Assembly: GCA_021734025.1 (NCBI GenBank)
Contig: JAIPJS010000014.1
Coordinates: forward strand, 33,700 to 97,699
Length of the DNA stretch: 64,000 nt
Source: Candidatus Neomarinimicrobiota bacterium
GTDB lineage: Bacteria; Fidelibacterota; JAANXI01
Direction: 5' to 3'
Part shown: piece after piece, positions 34,012-43,636 of the stretch
Position numbering within the stretch: position 1 is the stretch's first letter
Layout of the letters: the number at the start of each line of letters is the position of its first letter
Notes under the pieces: model-generated
What the model saw: the letters and a program-made list of their open reading frames with translations, nothing else
Told to the model about the DNA's origin: nothing
Database searches by the model: none
Translations under genes and position numbers: made by a program

Positions 34012-34974
34012 TTATCGCAATTCATCCAACAGCGGCGAAATATCCCTGTCATAGATATCCATTTTCACCATCGAAGTCGATGCAAGCGCCGGGATCTTTT
34101 TGCTGAGATAATCCTCCAGGGTTGCGGTTCGGTGCTCATAAAAGACACCCACGGGAATCCGGCCGTTTTTCGACGCTAACGCCTTCTCGATGGCGGCGGC
34201 TTTCGTCTTCGAAACCGAGTCCGGATTTTCAGGCTCCGGGACTGTTCCGTCATAGCCTTCGTCTTCCAGTTTGTAGAGGCGTGGTTGCTTCTCCTCACGA
34301 TCCAGGCCCTCGAACCAGGTCTTGGTATGGAGGTTGTTGAAGGCCGGGCAGGTCTGCAGGACATCCACTACAGCACTGCCGGGGTGCTGAATGGCTCTGG
34401 CGATGATGTCTGCCGTGTATTTTACATCCAGGGCGTACGATTGGGCAACGAAGGTGTACCCGGAAGAGATGGCCAGGGCCACCGGATTAATAGGATTATA
34501 TATCGATTGCTCCGGCATGGTCTTGGTCTGCTCACCCTTGCCGATGGTGGGCGAAGCCTGTCCCTTGGTCAGCGCGTAGATGTTGTTGTTAAAGATGACG
34601 TAGGTGAAATCCAGGTTCCGGCGGCCGCCGGCGACAAAGTGTCCCGCACCGATGCCGTAGCCGTCACCATCGCCGCCAACGCCAAGTACTGTCAGGTCAT
34701 GGTTTGCCAGTTTCATCCCCGTTGCGTTCGGTACGACGCGCCCGTGGAGCGTATGGAATCCGTAGGCGTTGATATAATGAGACGTCTTCCCGGAGCAACC
34801 GATGCCGCTGATCACCGCCACCTCGTGCGGCGGGAGCCCCAGATTCGCCAGCGCCATCTGGATTCCGCTCAGAATTCCGTAATCGCCGCATCCCGGGCAC
34901 CAGTCGTTGTGAATGTTATCTGCCTTGTAATCAGGTATTTTATATTTCTTCTGTCCGTTGTTGGTTTTTGTCAT
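34012..34974 (-). CDS. korB: 2-oxoacid:ferredoxin oxidoreductase, beta subunit
   Basis: A 320-residue thiamine-diphosphate subunit of the enzyme that converts 2-oxoglutarate (or a related 2-oxoacid) and CoA to acyl-CoA with reduction of ferredoxin. Motifs include NDWCPGCGDYGILSGIQMAL with cysteines for the iron-sulfur cluster, GIGCSGKTSHYINAYGFHTL, and the TPP-binding GGDGDGYGIGAGH with NNNIYALTKGQ. The start at 34974 (MTKTNNGQKK) is preferred. The frame is open 25 codons further but without family similarity. It lies downstream of korA and a ferredoxin gene on the same strand. Confidence 0.94.
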   Translation of the reverse strand: MTKTNNGQKKYKIPDYKADNIHNDWCPGCGDYGILSGIQMALANLGLPPHEVAVISGIGCSGKTSHYINAYGFHTLHGRVVPNATGMKLANHDLTVLGVGGDGDGYGIGAGHFVAGGRRNLDFTYVIFNNNIYALTKGQASPTIGKGEQTKTMPEQSIYNPINPVALAISSGYTFVAQSYALDVKYTADIIARAIQHPGSAVVDVLQTCPAFNNLHTKTWFEGLDREEKQPRLYKLEDEGYDGTVPEPENPDSVSKTKAAAIEKALASKNGRIPVGVFYEHRTATLEDYLSKKIPALASTSMVKMDIYDRDISPLLDELR

Positions 34975-35056
34975 ATCTATATCCTTAAAAGTGTTATCGT
35001 GTTTATTATTGCCCTTATCCGCCTTGGAATGAGATTCCAAGGCTAACAATTATTCT

Positions 35057-35081
35057 AGCCTCGCAATCTCATTGCGAGGCT
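35057..35081. repeat. Short inverted repeat (GCCTCGCAAT family)
   Basis: AGCCTCGCAAT and ATTGCGAGGCT pair perfectly around CTC, in the korA-korB gap. The same arms occur at 43807-43830 around GTG. It could act as a transcript-processing hairpin between the subunits. Confidence 0.55.
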
Positions 35082-35108
35082 TTCCTAAGTATTTTATAAT
35101 ACCGATTT

Positions 35109-37073
35109 TCACCGGTTATAATTCGGCGGGAGCGGCACGCTCGGTGTTCGTTGCCGGGGACGACGTTCCCGTTCGTCGAGCAGATTTTGCACCTCCTCGT
35201 AGCCCCATGTTTCCTCATCCCGGATTGCCCCGCGCGTAAGCACGATCCTCTCTCTGGGATTCTCGATAGCGTCGGTGATACCGATAGAGGCTTCGTCGTA
35301 GGAGAAGGGACGGCCATCGAACTTCAAGATTCGAACGTCTACCGGTTTTGCCAGCTTCTCCTGCAGCAGACCGGCCAGGTGTGCACCCCAATTTTGCTCC
35401 AAAACGATGATGGTCTCCGCACCATCCAGCGCCTTTTGCAGTGCTTGCTCCGGAAACGGATTAATCAGGCGCAGATGGATAAACCGGAAATCCGGCTGGT
35501 TTTCCGAGGCGGGCGAACCAAGTAGGTCTTGCAGCACTCCTTTATTTGAGCCCCAGGAGATGACAGCGACATCGGAATCCCGATTACCAAAGACCTTGAC
35601 CTGCGAATCTTCCGGATACTCTTCCAGCAGCAGTTTCAGCTTCGACATCCGCTTGTGCATCATACTCATCCGGTTCCCGATCCCCTCAGAGATGTGACCG
35701 TCCTGCTGATGTTCGTCCGAAGATGTCCAGAAGATGCCACCTTCTTCGCCAGGAATGGACCGGGGACTCACCGGGCTGCCATCGAACTGATATCGCTGGT
35801 ATTCATGTTCGCCGGTATTGAATCGTGGACCCCTATCCACTTCCAGATCTGAGGTATCGAACGGCTGGATGCTGACCGAGGATCGACCGATGTGTTTATC
35901 CAGCAGCAGCACAGCAGGCACCTGATACCGGTCGCAGAGATTGAATATTTTGTGAGTATCGTAGAAATATTCCTCGGCGTCACCGGGGGCGAGCACAATT
36001 GCAGGATAGTCACCCTGTCCGGAATGCAGCGCCATCCGCAGGTCACCCTGTTCCTGTCGTGTGGGAATCCCGGTGCTGGGTCCGCCGCGCTGGTACAGGC
36101 AGACCACCGGTCCCGGCGCTTCTGTAATCGCAGAGAATCCCATTCCTTCCGCCATGAGTGCATATCCAGGGCCTGAGGTCGAGGTCGACGACCGCACGCC
36201 GCCGTGCGTTGCCGAAACCGCCATATTGATGGCGGAAACTTCATCCTCCGTCTGGATGATCTGCATCGGAAAATCCTGCTGATGCTGTTCCAGATAGACA
36301 CTCTCATCAGTGGCAGGACTAATCGGGTAGTAGGACTGAAATCCGCACCCCGCCTTAAACTTAGCGATACCTACTGCCTGTGATCCCTTGATCAGGATCT
36401 GATTCTCCAGACCGGGGGACGGAAAATGCGGCTCTATCTTGTCCCCGAAATTGTCCTGAACATAGTTATATGTATATCTGGCGACGACTTCGTTCATCTC
36501 TGCCAGAGATTTCTTCCCGGCGAAGGCTTCCCGCACGGCGGTTTCCATCTGTTTTTCGGGTATATCAAGCAGTGCCATACTGGCGCCGAACGCCACTGTA
36601 TTGCCCATGATGCTGTACTTTTTGCCTTCGCCGCCTTTGCCGACTTCCTCCAGGGACTCGTTGAGGATTTCGCGGAACGGGATTCCTAATAGTCTAATCT
36701 CTTGATCATCGATACGATCCTGAGCGTCCGGCACTTCATTGGAGTCGTAAATAATAGCGCCACCGGATTTTACTTTACCGGCGTGACCCCGGTGTGTGGG
36801 ATACCGCTGGTAGAAATCCCCGAACAGGGATTCCTCGTCCAGGGCGACCAGCACGTCGACGTGCTCCCGATGGGAGCGAATCGGGTAGTTGGCTGTGCGC
36901 ACCCGGAAGTTGCTGTGTTTCCCTTTGATGTTACTGTGATACTCTATATTACTGAAGACGTGGTAGCCCAGGCGGGTCATGAGTTTGGCGTAGAGTTGCG
37001 CCGTGGAATTTACACCGCTGCCCTGGGCGCCCCCGATCATCCAGTTGAGATCGAGTCGTTGTGTATTGGTCAT
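35109..37073 (-). CDS. korA: 2-oxoacid:ferredoxin oxidoreductase, fused gamma-alpha subunit
   Basis: A 654-residue fusion. Residues 1-200 form the gamma (CoA-side) domain (MIGGAQGSGVNSTAQLYAKL, EYHSNIKGKHSNFRVR). Residues 215-600 form the alpha domain (GIAKFKAGCGFQSYYPISPA, SAINMAVSATHGGVRSSTST, ITEAPGPVVCLYQRGGPSTG). The C-terminal part carries INPFPEQALQKAL. The gamma-alpha fusion with a separate beta gene is the layout of many Kor-type enzymes of aerobes and facultative organisms using ferredoxin in a modified TCA cycle. It is transcribed with the upstream ferredoxin and downstream korB. Confidence 0.94.
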   Translation of the reverse strand: MTNTQRLDLNWMIGGAQGSGVNSTAQLYAKLMTRLGYHVFSNIEYHSNIKGKHSNFRVRTANYPIRSHREHVDVLVALDEESLFGDFYQRYPTHRGHAGKVKSGGAIIYDSNEVPDAQDRIDDQEIRLLGIPFREILNESLEEVGKGGEGKKYSIMGNTVAFGASMALLDIPEKQMETAVREAFAGKKSLAEMNEVVARYTYNYVQDNFGDKIEPHFPSPGLENQILIKGSQAVGIAKFKAGCGFQSYYPISPATDESVYLEQHQQDFPMQIIQTEDEVSAINMAVSATHGGVRSSTSTSGPGYALMAEGMGFSAITEAPGPVVCLYQRGGPSTGIPTRQEQGDLRMALHSGQGDYPAIVLAPGDAEEYFYDTHKIFNLCDRYQVPAVLLLDKHIGRSSVSIQPFDTSDLEVDRGPRFNTGEHEYQRYQFDGSPVSPRSIPGEEGGIFWTSSDEHQQDGHISEGIGNRMSMMHKRMSKLKLLLEEYPEDSQVKVFGNRDSDVAVISWGSNKGVLQDLLGSPASENQPDFRFIHLRLINPFPEQALQKALDGAETIIVLEQNWGAHLAGLLQEKLAKPVDVRILKFDGRPFSYDEASIGITDAIENPRERIVLTRGAIRDEETWGYEEVQNLLDERERRPRQRTPSVPLPPNYNR

Positions 37074-37175
37074 AGTGATTTATCTCCTGAGATATCTTGC
37101 AAGGTTGGACTTTTATATAATTAATTAAATTATTTGAAATTATCTGCTAAAAAATTAACAAATGTACAATTACGA

Positions 37176-37484
37176 CTAATTGTCGAGACTGATTTCGCCG
37201 GTTCCATCCGGATCCGGGTAAATTTCTTGCCCTGTCTCCCCGTCGATAATATGAATGACACCCAGCCCCTTTTTGGCGGGACATTGCCGGGCGGCCTCCA
37301 TATTGGATTCCAACTCGTCTTCGTCGATATAGTATTTTCCCGGCTTCGCCAATCCCGTAGTCAAATCCATCGACCAATTCTCTGAGACTTCTGCGCACTT
37401 GCCCGTCCCGATGCATTTCTTCCCCTCAAAGATGATGCGGAATGGTTTATCCTGTGCGCCCTGTTTTTTCTTACTCTTACTCAT
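37176..37484 (-). CDS. Single-cluster ferredoxin
   Basis: A 102-residue ferredoxin-like protein with cysteines in KKCIGTGKCAEV and in AARQCPAKKG, the C-x5-C ... CP layout of short monocluster (3Fe-4S or atypical 4Fe-4S) ferredoxins. A long tail GVIHIIDGETGQEIYPDPDG follows. It is the first gene of the korA-korB run, so it is the likely electron acceptor of that enzyme. Confidence 0.85.
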   Translation of the reverse strand: MSKSKKKQGAQDKPFRIIFEGKKCIGTGKCAEVSENWSMDLTTGLAKPGKYYIDEDELESNMEAARQCPAKKGLGVIHIIDGETGQEIYPDPDGTGEISLDN

Positions 37485-38116
37485 ACTCTTAATCGATGTT
37501 TAACTGGAATGTGTTAACGTGATCCTGTGTTCGGGTGTTCAAGTATTTAGGTAAAAAACGACATGTGTCGAGTGTCCTGAGTCATGTGTTCAAAATACAA
37601 TGGTTGTTGGTAGTGCCCGCTTCAGCGGGGTTTTGTTTGTTCACTAACAGCACAACTCCATCCCTCGGACTTCTTTCCTCTTCCGAAGAGGAAGGGAGAA
37701 CCAGGCATCAACAAAGATTGCGGAGTCGTCTCTCCCTCTCTTGCGAAGAGAGGGAGAACAAGAGGGTGAGTTGTGTCTGATGAGAACATTCTCTTTCTCC
37801 TTCTTATCCTAAGTCGCCCCACATCCCGTCTTGAATTCGTCAAGGCGAAAATTGCGTGCGAGGTTAATTCAAGCGTCCCTGATGGGTCTTTCGAATTTCT
37901 TCGGAATTGACCTTCTCCCGCCAATGAATTGGTGGGCTGGAAGCACATCGTCCCCCCGGGACTTTGACTCAGGGTTTCTTTGCCTTATTCAATCTTCATT
38001 ATTCATTTTTCAATTTTTCTTCATTAAAACCGCTAAAGCGGTTACTACCAACCGGTTTCCCTTATCCTCTATCCTCAATACCTTTATACCTTATACCCAA
38101 TCCCCGTATTCAAATT
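37485..38116. repeat. Gene-free repeat block with hairpins
   Basis: A 630-base interval without a supportable gene. It holds a GTGTT-type string (37510-37552) and two hairpins of the same design: TTCCTCTT/AAGAGGAA around CCG at 37675-37693, and TCTCCCTCTCTT/AAGAGAGGGAGA around GCG at 37731-37757. There is also an ACCGCTAAAGCGGT palindrome near 38029. Promoters of the ferredoxin operon must lie at the left side but are not distinct. Confidence 0.55.
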
Positions 38117-39193
38117 TCAAGTTTCAACTTCCTTCTCAGCAGGATAAAACGCTTTCAAATGTTCCAGTTTCTTCAGCGCTTTGCCAGACGAAATCACCTC
38201 ACGGCCTACTTCCATACCGTCACGCAGATTTTCAACGGTTTCGTATGCATAGATTCGGAGGGCTGCATTCAGCAGCGCCGCTTCCCGAAAGTGATCGGTG
38301 CGTTCTCCGGAAAGGATTTCTTCGGTAATTCGTGCCGAATCAACGGGAAGATTCGGCATCTCGAAGGACTCGCGGCTTTCAGGAATTCCGTATTCCGCTG
38401 TGGCAATGTCGTAATCGGAAAGTTTTCCGTTAGACCATTCCACAACTTTGGTATATCCTGACCGGATATCGTCAGAGCCTTCCAGTCCCTGGAAAAGTAC
38501 AATGCGTTCAAAGGATTGTGTTTCACTCCGAACAAGCGTATCTATGACCCGTTTCGCAAATTTCAGGTGATAGAAGCTCCCGATATGTATTGAGGCATTC
38601 GCCGGATTCGCCAGCGGTTCCAGCGTATTCAGAAAACTGCGCACGCCCAGTTGATTTCGATATTGCAGCAGTTCATGATATGCCGGATTAAATTCCGGTT
38701 GGTAAAAGTATCCAAAACCGGCCGACTCCAGCATCTGCTTGCTCGCAGCAGGGGAGAGGGCCGTCTCAATATTCAGAGCGCTCAATACATCTTTGTAGGT
38801 CGCGCCGAATTTTGTTGGAACTTTCTCCGAACTGTGCACTACGATCGGAACACCTGCGGCAGCGGCGATGAGCCCGGCGGCAACGCCAAGGAGGGCAGTC
38901 CGGCGTTTGCCGTCATACGCCGCTCCGCAGTCAACAGGTGAAATATGCGGTACCGTTACGTTTGTTGCATAGGATCGAGCCGTATCCAGGAAGCCGCTCA
39001 GTTCTTCAGCCGTATTGGCCTTCCACCGGTTGGCAACGAGAAAGGCGCCGATAGTGGTTGGATGGACTTCACCCTCCAATATCCCGGAGATGGTCGTCCC
39101 GGCTTGCTCCCGGGTCATATCTTGAGCGGATTTAGGGCCGGTGCCCATCTGGGCCATGAGATGTTTTACCGTAGATGTGTCTCCCCTTGTCAT
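38117..39193 (-). CDS. TrpD2-like (anthranilate phosphoribosyltransferase-related) protein
   Basis: A 358-residue protein with the glycosyltransferase-3 fold: an N-terminal helical domain (MTREQAGTTISGILEGEVHP, IGAFLVANRWKANTAEELSG) and a phosphoribosyl-binding-like domain (HSSEKVPTKFGATYKDVLSA). The GTGGD diphosphate loop of true TrpD is replaced by CGAAYDG, so anthranilate phosphoribosyl transfer is unlikely. It overlaps cobA by four bases and ends the siroheme/sulfur operon. TrpD2/YbiB relatives bind nucleic acid in E. coli. The role here is unknown but probably tied to siroheme or sulfite/nitrite reduction. Confidence 0.82.
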   Translation of the reverse strand: MTRGDTSTVKHLMAQMGTGPKSAQDMTREQAGTTISGILEGEVHPTTIGAFLVANRWKANTAEELSGFLDTARSYATNVTVPHISPVDCGAAYDGKRRTALLGVAAGLIAAAAGVPIVVHSSEKVPTKFGATYKDVLSALNIETALSPAASKQMLESAGFGYFYQPEFNPAYHELLQYRNQLGVRSFLNTLEPLANPANASIHIGSFYHLKFAKRVIDTLVRSETQSFERIVLFQGLEGSDDIRSGYTKVVEWSNGKLSDYDIATAEYGIPESRESFEMPNLPVDSARITEEILSGERTDHFREAALLNAALRIYAYETVENLRDGMEVGREVISSGKALKKLEHLKAFYPAEKEVET

Positions 39194-40026
39194 CCGACTT
39201 TAATAAGATCCTCCATCGTTTCGAATCCGAACTCGTATCCGTTGGTTACCGCTGTAACGCCTTGCCTAATTGGCTGAAGTTGGTCCTGGACATCGACGAC
39301 GTCGCCAATAACGAAGATCGCCGGTGGCGAGATACCGGCTGCCCGGGTCTGGGCCGGAATTGATTCCAGGGTACCGCTCAGTGTAAATTCGTTTACGGTA
39401 GTGGCTTTCTCGATGACTGCTGCCGGAGTACCGCCGGAGAGACCGTTCGCCAGTAATTGCCGGACATTTTGTTCAAGACGCCGTACGCCCATAAGGATAA
39501 CAAGAGTCCCGCCGGATTTTACATTTCCGGCGATAGCTGACCAATCCAGCGCGCTGCAATCCTTCGTCGGATCCTCATGTCCGGTAATAACCGTAAAGCT
39601 TGAAGCCACGTTCCGGTGAGTCAATGGAATCCCGGCAGCTGCCGGTGCGGCCAACACGCTGGAAATTCCCGGAATCACTTCAAACGGGATACCTTCAGCG
39701 GCAAGATATACCGCTTCCTCACCACCACGTCCGAATACAAACGGATCTCCACCTTTTAGGCGGACTATGTTTTTACCGTTACGGGCTTCCCTGACTAGCA
39801 TTTCGTTTACAGTCTCTTGTGAGGTACGTTTGTCGGACCCATCCCCGGGACGTTTACCAACATTAATCACCCGAGCATACTTTCCGGCAAACTCTTGGAG
39901 ATCTGTGGTTGTGAGCGTATCGTGCATTACAATATCCGCCGCTTTAATGCGCCGGTAGGCCTTCACCGTCAACAGTTCCGGGTCACCGGGACCGGCACCG
40001 ATTAAACTGACTTTTCCTGTTTTCAT
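39190..40026 (-). CDS. cobA: Uroporphyrinogen-III C-methyltransferase
   Basis: A 278-residue SAM-dependent enzyme making precorrin-2, the first step from uroporphyrinogen III to siroheme. Family motifs are VSLIGAGPGDPELLTVKA, the RLKGGDPFVFGRGGEE loop, GISSVLAAPAAAGIPLTHRN and ILMGVRRLEQN. It is a stand-alone SUMT, without the CysG oxidase/chelatase fusion. The adjacent CbiX/SirB chelatase completes the metal insertion. A dehydrogenase for precorrin-2 is not seen in this window. Its ATG-side neighbour is 64 bases away and its end overlaps the TrpD2-like gene. Confidence 0.95.
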   Translation of the reverse strand: MKTGKVSLIGAGPGDPELLTVKAYRRIKAADIVMHDTLTTTDLQEFAGKYARVINVGKRPGDGSDKRTSQETVNEMLVREARNGKNIVRLKGGDPFVFGRGGEEAVYLAAEGIPFEVIPGISSVLAAPAAAGIPLTHRNVASSFTVITGHEDPTKDCSALDWSAIAGNVKSGGTLVILMGVRRLEQNVRQLLANGLSGGTPAAVIEKATTVNEFTLSGTLESIPAQTRAAGISPPAIFVIGDVVDVQDQLQPIRQGVTAVTNGYEFGFETMEDLIKVG

Positions 40027-40090
40027 TGGTTTCCCTTCAAATTGTGTCTTCGTTTGTATGTGAAAAATTGTGTCACATCGTCGTCGTTAT

Positions 40091-40879
40091 TCAAATGGCA
40101 ACTTTTCCGTATCGTGGAGTGAGAACCGCACTGATTCTTTCCAGAATGATATCCGTGATTATCTGAGCCGTACCCACCGGTCCGGAGATAAACAACGATG
40201 TCCCTCCGGGGAGCACGGCTTCTCCGTTATGGTCAGCTGGAATACCAAGCGCTTCAGGAATATCTTCGCTGAGATGGTCACCATTTGCCATGAACAGCGG
40301 GACAGCCGCGACCTGATCTATTTGGAAATGAGCTTCGATATCTTTGATATATGGCAGTTCATCCAGGAACAGCGCTTTCACCGCCCGGAATATTCCCAAA
40401 TCTCGGAGACCCCTGGCGTGGGCTCTGACCGACGCTCCACTCACGGAATTTCTAGTTGTACCATGTCCCAGAAGTGCTAAGCCGGTTTGCTGCCAGAGAC
40501 TCTTGTCCGGCAGGAGAGACTGCATACGTCGGAGTACGAGTTCCCTGATACCGGGATGGCTGCCTACCGGTTCGGTAATTTGCAAGGATTTGATTCGGTA
40601 GCCGGGATTGCCGCAGGCGGCCCTGAATTCCCTGGGAAGAACCTGATCCACGTAATAGCCGTGGCTCATAAATAATGGCACGACGATAAGTTCTGAACCC
40701 GGGAGGGAGGCCACAGCTTCACGGAATGTCGGAGTGCCGTCCCAAAACGCTCCCCGGACTTCACTGAATAAGCCTGTCTGCCGGATTGCGTCTGCGTGAT
40801 AACGTACCGGCCGGTTTGCGGTGGGGTTATCCGGCGATCCGTGGCCGGCGATAACGATTGCTCTGTTTTCTGACACCAT
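40091..40879 (-). CDS. Sirohydrochlorin chelatase, CbiX/SirB type
   Basis: About 262 residues made of two chelatase half-domains. The first carries AIVIAGHGSPDNPTANRPVR and VPLFMSHGYYVDQVLPREF. The second carries ALLGHGTTRNSVSGASVRAH and VPLFMANGDHLSEDIPEALG. His in both HG motifs matches the metal-binding residues of CbiX. Between cobA and sulfite/nitrite reductase its product is most likely siroheme (iron insertion), so SirB function is favoured over cobalt. The start at 40879 or a TTG at 40888 are both possible. Confidence 0.88.
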   Translation of the reverse strand: MVSENRAIVIAGHGSPDNPTANRPVRYHADAIRQTGLFSEVRGAFWDGTPTFREAVASLPGSELIVVPLFMSHGYYVDQVLPREFRAACGNPGYRIKSLQITEPVGSHPGIRELVLRRMQSLLPDKSLWQQTGLALLGHGTTRNSVSGASVRAHARGLRDLGIFRAVKALFLDELPYIKDIEAHFQIDQVAAVPLFMANGDHLSEDIPEALGIPADHNGEAVLPGGTSLFISGPVGTAQIITDIILERISAVLTPRYGKVAI

Positions 40880-40916
40880 AAACTTCAATTTTCCATAGTG
40901 GTTATTTTCTGTTCAA

Positions 40917-41615
40917 TTACTTGTAGTGGAGACCACATTCGGTCTTATCACTTCCACGCCAGCGTCCTGCTCGTTCATGTTCTTTGCCGTTGACTTTAGT
41001 CGTTAATGGCTTGTCACCAATGGACTTATAGCCCCGGTCGTAGAGCGGATTATACGGCACTCTGTTTTCTTTCAGGTAGCGGAATACCTGCTCATGCGAC
41101 CATTCGGCAAGGGGATTTATCTTATACAGTTCGTGACTGCTATCCCACTCCAAAATCTGCGCACTTTTTCGTGTGTCCGCCTGCGCTCTCCGCAATCCGG
41201 TCATCCAGGCGTCACGGCCGTTAAGGGCCCGACGAATGGAGCGGAGTTTGGTGATTTCATGGAACTTATCGAGATCTCTCTCCCAGAGGTACTTGCCGTA
41301 TTTTTGTTCGAATTCCTGCCGGGTACGTATCCCCGTTGGATAATATACCTCCAGATTCAACTCGTACTTCTGGCGAAACCTTCTGACCAACTCCAGCGTC
41401 TCTTCAAAGTGATACAATGTGTCCAGAAAAATCACCGGTGGGCGCGCACCCAGTTTATCATAGACCAAATCAATGAGCATACAGGTGTTGGCTCCAAAGG
41501 ATGAGGCTATGACCAACTTGTCAAATTCTTCGATGGCCCAGGCGAGCCGATCTTTCACGGTTAACTGTTCCAACAGACTGTTCATCCCGCTCAAATTGAT
41601 TGTAATCGATTGCAT
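40917..41615 (-). CDS. cysH: Phosphoadenylyl-sulfate reductase (CysH)
   Basis: A 232-residue enzyme reducing activated sulfate to sulfite. SSFGANTCMLIDLVYDKLG (PP-loop), FLDTLYHFEETLELV, GLRRAQADTRKSA and the C-terminal catalytic cysteine in KTECGLHYK are present. The CC and CxxC cysteines of iron-sulfur APS reductases are absent, which points to the PAPS-type enzyme. GGAGAATATCCG precedes the start at 41615. It follows the sulfite/nitrite reductase gene in the operon, which supports a sulfur-assimilation role for that reductase. Confidence 0.92.
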   Translation of the reverse strand: MQSITINLSGMNSLLEQLTVKDRLAWAIEEFDKLVIASSFGANTCMLIDLVYDKLGARPPVIFLDTLYHFEETLELVRRFRQKYELNLEVYYPTGIRTRQEFEQKYGKYLWERDLDKFHEITKLRSIRRALNGRDAWMTGLRRAQADTRKSAQILEWDSSHELYKINPLAEWSHEQVFRYLKENRVPYNPLYDRGYKSIGDKPLTTKVNGKEHERAGRWRGSDKTECGLHYK

Positions 41616-41647
41616 CGGATATTCTCCTTGTGTTCCGTCGTCCGAAA

Positions 41648-43279
41648 TCACTGGTTTAGAATGTCCAGGTCCGGCACGGCGTTCTCCGGATTCACGCGCC
41701 AGACATATTCCCTGAAGGATTCGCCGTTCTGTTTCCGGTCCTCATATTGTTCCACTATGGCAGAGACTACGTCGAATGCATCCTCACACGGCACACGCTT
41801 CAGTACCCATTCGGCGAATCCCGGATTGTCCCCAAGGCCGCCGCCAAGCCCAATATCTACAGCCTCCACGGTGTCACCATCTTTTCGGGCTTTCATACCC
41901 TGAAAGGCGATATCCGCGATCTGTGGTTGGGCACAGGAGGCGTTACATCCGGAGAGATGCAGCCGTATCGGGGATTCCGTATCCAGTCGTTGTTCCAATT
42001 CCTCAATCCATTTGACCATCCGGTTCTTGGTCTCAATAAGCGCCAGACTGCAGAATTCAGTCCCGGTGCAGGTAATGGAGCCGCGCCGGAGCGGGGAAGG
42101 AGCAAGCTGCAGGCGCTCCAGCAGCGACTCCGTTTGAAATGTGTCGAGCCGCTCTTCCGGGATATCCGGAATTATAATATTTTGTCGCTGGGTGAGCCGA
42201 ATTTCGCCGTTGCCATATTCGTCAGAGAGATTCGCCGCCTCAATAAACCAGTCCCCCTTGAATCGACCGGTGGGGACATGGAGGCCGGCGTAGTAGTTTC
42301 CATTCTTCTGCTCGTGCAATCCGATATGATCCCGGTAATAGCGACCGTCATTGTACTGGGAAGAGGCTTCCAGCGACTCGCCGGATTCCTGAAGTGTAAA
42401 GTTTGCCTCGTTCTGGATTTCTTCACGAAACCAGTCGGCGCCTTTCTCGTCCAGGAGATAGCGGAGCCGGGCCCGCCCACGCCGCTTCCGGTTGCCCTGA
42501 TCCCGAAAGACCGTAGCCGCCGCCCGGTTGAACTCGACGACCTGATCTCTAGTCAGGAAGACGTTGAGGCCTTTGGCCAGGATCTCTTTCCGGCCAAGCC
42601 CGCCACCGGCAATGACGTTGAAACCGTATTCCTCTTTTCCGTTCATCGATTTCTGCGCGGGATACAGACCGATATCGTTGATTTCGCCCTGTCCACAGCG
42701 CTCCCGACATCCGGAAATCGCGATCTTGTATTTCCTTGGCAGGTTGGAGAATTCTTCGTTTCCAAGGAAGAAATCGGTCACCTCTTCAACCAAATCTTGA
42801 CCGTTGATTATCTCGTGCTTATCCAGGCCGGCCACAGGGCAGCCGACCACGTTCCGGGGCACGTCACCACAGGCGCCGGTTACGCCGGTCGGGATATCGA
42901 CTTCACCGAGGAGTTCCCAGATTTCCGGCACGTCCCGGATGTCGATCCAGTGCATCTGGATATCCTGTCGGGTGGTCACATCGCCAAAGGCATCTCCGAA
43001 GTGCGGATTGGCGAATTCGCCGACGGCATACGCGTTGATAACCTCTCCGATGCGTCGTGCCTGTCCCGGTTTCAGGACACCACCCGGCACCTTGATCCGC
43101 ATCATAAAGTAGCCCTCGGTTTTGTCGTTATGCGTATAGAGGCCATACCATTTGAGCCGCTCGGGTTCGTCCGGATCAGTGATGGCGTCGTAGCCTTCTT
43201 TGGCATAGACTTCTTTAATAGTGTCAGCAATTTCCAATGGATTTTTTTTCTGTTTCAGTTCTTCGACTTTGTTGCCCAT
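41648..43279 (-). CDS. Siroheme [4Fe-4S] sulfite/nitrite reductase
   Basis: A 543-residue two-repeat reductase using ferredoxin-type electrons. Segments include FGDVTTRQDIQMHWI, GDVPRNVVGCPVAG, ISGCRERCGQGEIND, the cluster-binding TCTGTEFCSLALIETKNR, and GCNASCAQPQIADI. The siroheme-cluster cysteines (C-x5-C ... C-x3-C) are complete. NirA and ferredoxin sulfite reductases cannot be separated reliably by eye. The operon partners (CysH, siroheme enzymes) favour sulfite as substrate. GCAGGAG precedes the start at 43279. It is the first gene of the operon, about 375 bases from the promoter at 43662-43690. Confidence 0.92.
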   Translation of the reverse strand: MGNKVEELKQKKNPLEIADTIKEVYAKEGYDAITDPDEPERLKWYGLYTHNDKTEGYFMMRIKVPGGVLKPGQARRIGEVINAYAVGEFANPHFGDAFGDVTTRQDIQMHWIDIRDVPEIWELLGEVDIPTGVTGACGDVPRNVVGCPVAGLDKHEIINGQDLVEEVTDFFLGNEEFSNLPRKYKIAISGCRERCGQGEINDIGLYPAQKSMNGKEEYGFNVIAGGGLGRKEILAKGLNVFLTRDQVVEFNRAAATVFRDQGNRKRRGRARLRYLLDEKGADWFREEIQNEANFTLQESGESLEASSQYNDGRYYRDHIGLHEQKNGNYYAGLHVPTGRFKGDWFIEAANLSDEYGNGEIRLTQRQNIIIPDIPEERLDTFQTESLLERLQLAPSPLRRGSITCTGTEFCSLALIETKNRMVKWIEELEQRLDTESPIRLHLSGCNASCAQPQIADIAFQGMKARKDGDTVEAVDIGLGGGLGDNPGFAEWVLKRVPCEDAFDVVSAIVEQYEDRKQNGESFREYVWRVNPENAVPDLDILNQ

Positions 43280-43636
43280 GTCCAGCTCCTGCTGCATTTG
43301 ATGAAAATGAAACCACAATTAACCGGGCGGAAATACAGTCCAATACTTTTCGCGGAACCGTATAGGTATCCGGTGAAGGACTACCGCTCCCGCAATACAT
43401 TTACCGGGATGGAATGAAAGCTTCGGTTATAAACGAAGATTCCCGGTTGAACCGGTCAATCAGCTAAATTGTCTAAAAGGGATTGGTATATGTTATTTGG
43501 AACAACACATACAAGGCATGAAACAAAAACAAGAAAGAGAGGAAAGGGTAGGAAGGATGGATGTTGTAACGTTAAGAACTTGGGTTCGCTTTGTGTTAAT
43601 CATTGTGTGTAAACCTTATTGATTCGTCTATCATGT

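Noticed and set aside
34285..35046. A 253-residue open frame opposite korB
   Set aside because: Shadow of korB, with no protein family features.
41747..43417. A 556-residue open frame on the plus strand opposite the sulfite/nitrite reductase
   Set aside because: It mirrors the reductase codons on the other strand, has no domain or ribosome site, and the minus-strand gene has complete family motifs.
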